DNA from: Thermoplasmata archaeon
GTDB taxonomy: Archaea; Thermoplasmatota; Thermoplasmata; UBA10834
DNA length: 7,141 bases
Assembly: GCA_013331315.1 (NCBI GenBank)
Contig: DUGQ01000071.1
Location: forward strand, 1,314-8,454
Direction: 5' to 3'
Below the pieces are notes generated by a model. That model was given only the letters and a program-made list of their open reading frames with translations, did not search any database and was not told where the DNA came from. Below are positions 6,626 to 7,141 of this stretch, one piece after another (position 1 is the stretch's first letter; every line of letters starts with the position of its first letter). The translations under genes were made by a program, and so were the position numbers.

Positions 6626-6654
6626 GATGGGAGCATGAGATAAAACCTCCCATC
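6626..6654. repeat. 8-bp inverted repeat bracketing the NOG1 TATA-like box
   Basis: GATGGGAG (6626-6633) and CTCCCATC (6647-6654) are perfect reverse complements separated by 13 nt. The arms start 21 nt apart, i.e. about two helical turns, on the same face of the DNA. The spacer contains the NOG1 TATA-like box. The left arm also overlaps an 11-nt palindrome, CCCAT-G-ATGGG (6621-6631). The arrangement resembles an operator for a dimeric regulator; the regulator and the regulated gene (NOG1, hutU or both) are unknown. Confidence 0.5.
6639..6645 (-). promoter_or_regulatory. Candidate TATA box for the NOG1 gene
   Basis: The minus strand reads TTTTATC, an A/T-rich island about 30 nt upstream of the preferred ATG. 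With the usual archaeal spacing of about 25 nt, transcription would begin near 6616, giving a leader of only a few nucleotides and excluding the upstream ATG at 6623-6625. Confidence 0.5.
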
Positions 6655-6675
6655 CGTGGCAGGCCCAAAAGCCTC

Positions 6676-6686
6676 ATATCATAATA
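6676..6686 (+). promoter_or_regulatory. Candidate TATA box for hutU
   Basis: ATATCATAATA is the most A/T-rich stretch upstream of hutU and is preceded by a purine run (AAAAG) a few bases upstream, as in a BRE. Its centre is about 30 nt from the ATG at 6711, so the transcript would have a leader of only about 5-10 nt. Confidence 0.5.
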
Positions 6687-6701
6687 CCCGTCTTTTGTAC
6701 T

Positions 6702-6705
6702 GTGA
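6702..6705 (+). promoter_or_regulatory. Ribosome binding site of hutU
   Basis: GTGA lies 5 nt before the ATG at 6711 and can pair with UCAC of the 16S 3' end. The GTG inside it is in frame and could in principle be a start. The SD reading is preferred because the same GTGA element occurs at rps4 and rps11. Confidence 0.45.
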
Positions 6706-6710
6706 GGGCG

Positions 6711-7141
6711 ATGAGGAACGTCAAGGCCAGGAGAGGCAGCGAACTCGTCTGCAGGGGCTGGAGGCAGGAGTCCATCCTCAGGATGCTCCAGAACAACCTC
6801 GAGAACGCGGAGAAGCCAGAGGAGCTCATAATCTACGGAGGGACCGGGAAGGCCGCCAGGAACTGGGAGTGCTTCGACGCGATAGTCGAGTCGCTCTCGA
6901 GCCTCGAAGAGGACGAGACGTTGCTCGTTCAGTCGGGCAAGCCCGTGGGCGTTTTCAGGACGCATCGGCTCGCGCCCAGGGGTCTCGTCGCGAACGCCCA
7001 CCTCGTTCCCAGGTGGTCCACCTGGGAGGTGTTCCACGAGCTGGAAGCGAAGGGGTTGATCATGTACGGCCAGATGACTGCCGGGGGATGGGCCTACATA
7101 GGCACGCAGGGCATACTCCAGGGAACCTACGAGACCTTCGC
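6711..7141 (+). CDS. hutU: Urocanate hydratase, N-terminal part (3' end outside window)
   Basis: Urocanase catalyses the second step of histidine degradation, hydrating urocanate to 4-imidazolone-5-propionate with tightly bound NAD acting as an electrophile; it is cytosolic. The first 143 codons are visible, about a quarter of the usual length near 550 residues. Conserved blocks of the family are present in order: [26 protein letters not shown] (residues 5-30), the glycine-rich [18 protein letters not shown] (about 41-58), [15 protein letters not shown] (about 71-85), LVPRWSTWE (about 98-106), and [26 protein letters not shown] (about 117-142). The catalytic cysteine region lies beyond the window. 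The ATG at 6711 fits the RBS and TATA spacing. It is divergent from the NOG1 gene; whether other hut genes follow cannot be seen. Confidence 0.95.
   Translation, partial: MRNVKARRGSELVCRGWRQESILRMLQNNLENAEKPEELIIYGGTGKAARNWECFDAIVESLSSLEEDETLLVQSGKPVGVFRTHRLAPRGLVANAHLVPRWSTWEVFHELEAKGLIMYGQMTAGGWAYIGTQGILQGTYETF

Noticed and set aside
5615..6643. 342-codon open frame antisense to the whole NOG1 gene
   Set aside because: The minus strand encodes a clear GTPase with all G motifs. The plus-strand frame has a skewed composition rich in R, L, H, G and P and no recognisable motif, as expected of a shadow in GC-rich DNA.
6702..6704. GTG as the hutU start codon
   Set aside because: It is in frame, but it is part of the GTGA element that fits as RBS for the ATG at 6711, and it would add only three residues.

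Overview
The window is a GC-rich piece of archaeal chromosome made almost entirely of housekeeping genes. Three things make it archaeal: the ribosomal order uS13-uS4-uS11 followed by RNA polymerase subunit D (bacteria have S13-S11-S4-alpha), the large subunit of the archaea-specific family D DNA polymerase, and a short archaeal-type NOG1 GTPase. PolD is absent from Crenarchaeota/Thermoproteota in the strict sense, so a euryarchaeal-type host is likely. High GC, frequent AGG arginine codons, a RpoD with two Fe-S motifs and a histidine-degradation gene would fit a Thermoplasmatota-like or other mesophilic euryarchaeon, but this placement is only a guess.

Layout. Positions 2-2167, plus strand: the end of the archaeal alpha-type operon, namely the 3' part of rps13, then rps4, rps11 and rpoD, with gaps of 5-11 nt that imply co-transcription and probably translational coupling. 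Positions 2168-2241: a short convergent gap with two small hairpins. Positions 2242-5547, minus strand: polC (DP2), complete and free of inteins. Positions 5548-5659: leader/promoter region of polC with a TATA-like box and short repeats. Positions 5660-6610, minus strand: NOG1-family GTPase. Positions 6611-6710: a 100-nt divergent promoter region with a TATA-like element facing each way and an 8-bp inverted repeat bracketing the NOG1 one. Positions 6711-7141, plus strand: the start of hutU (urocanate hydratase), cut by the window edge.

The genes cover translation (small-subunit proteins), transcription (RpoD, which nucleates RNAP assembly), replication (PolD catalytic subunit), ribosome biogenesis (NOG1) and amino-acid catabolism (HutU). 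They are core functions placed side by side rather than one pathway.

I see no CRISPR array, transposon, tRNA/rRNA gene, phage gene or defence system, and no convincing undescribed system. The points worth a second look are small: the cysteine arrangement in RpoD, the inverted repeat in the NOG1/hutU intergenic region, a PIP-like C-terminus on DP2, a long charged tail on uS4, the early end of the ribosomal operon after rpoD, and repeats in the polC leader.
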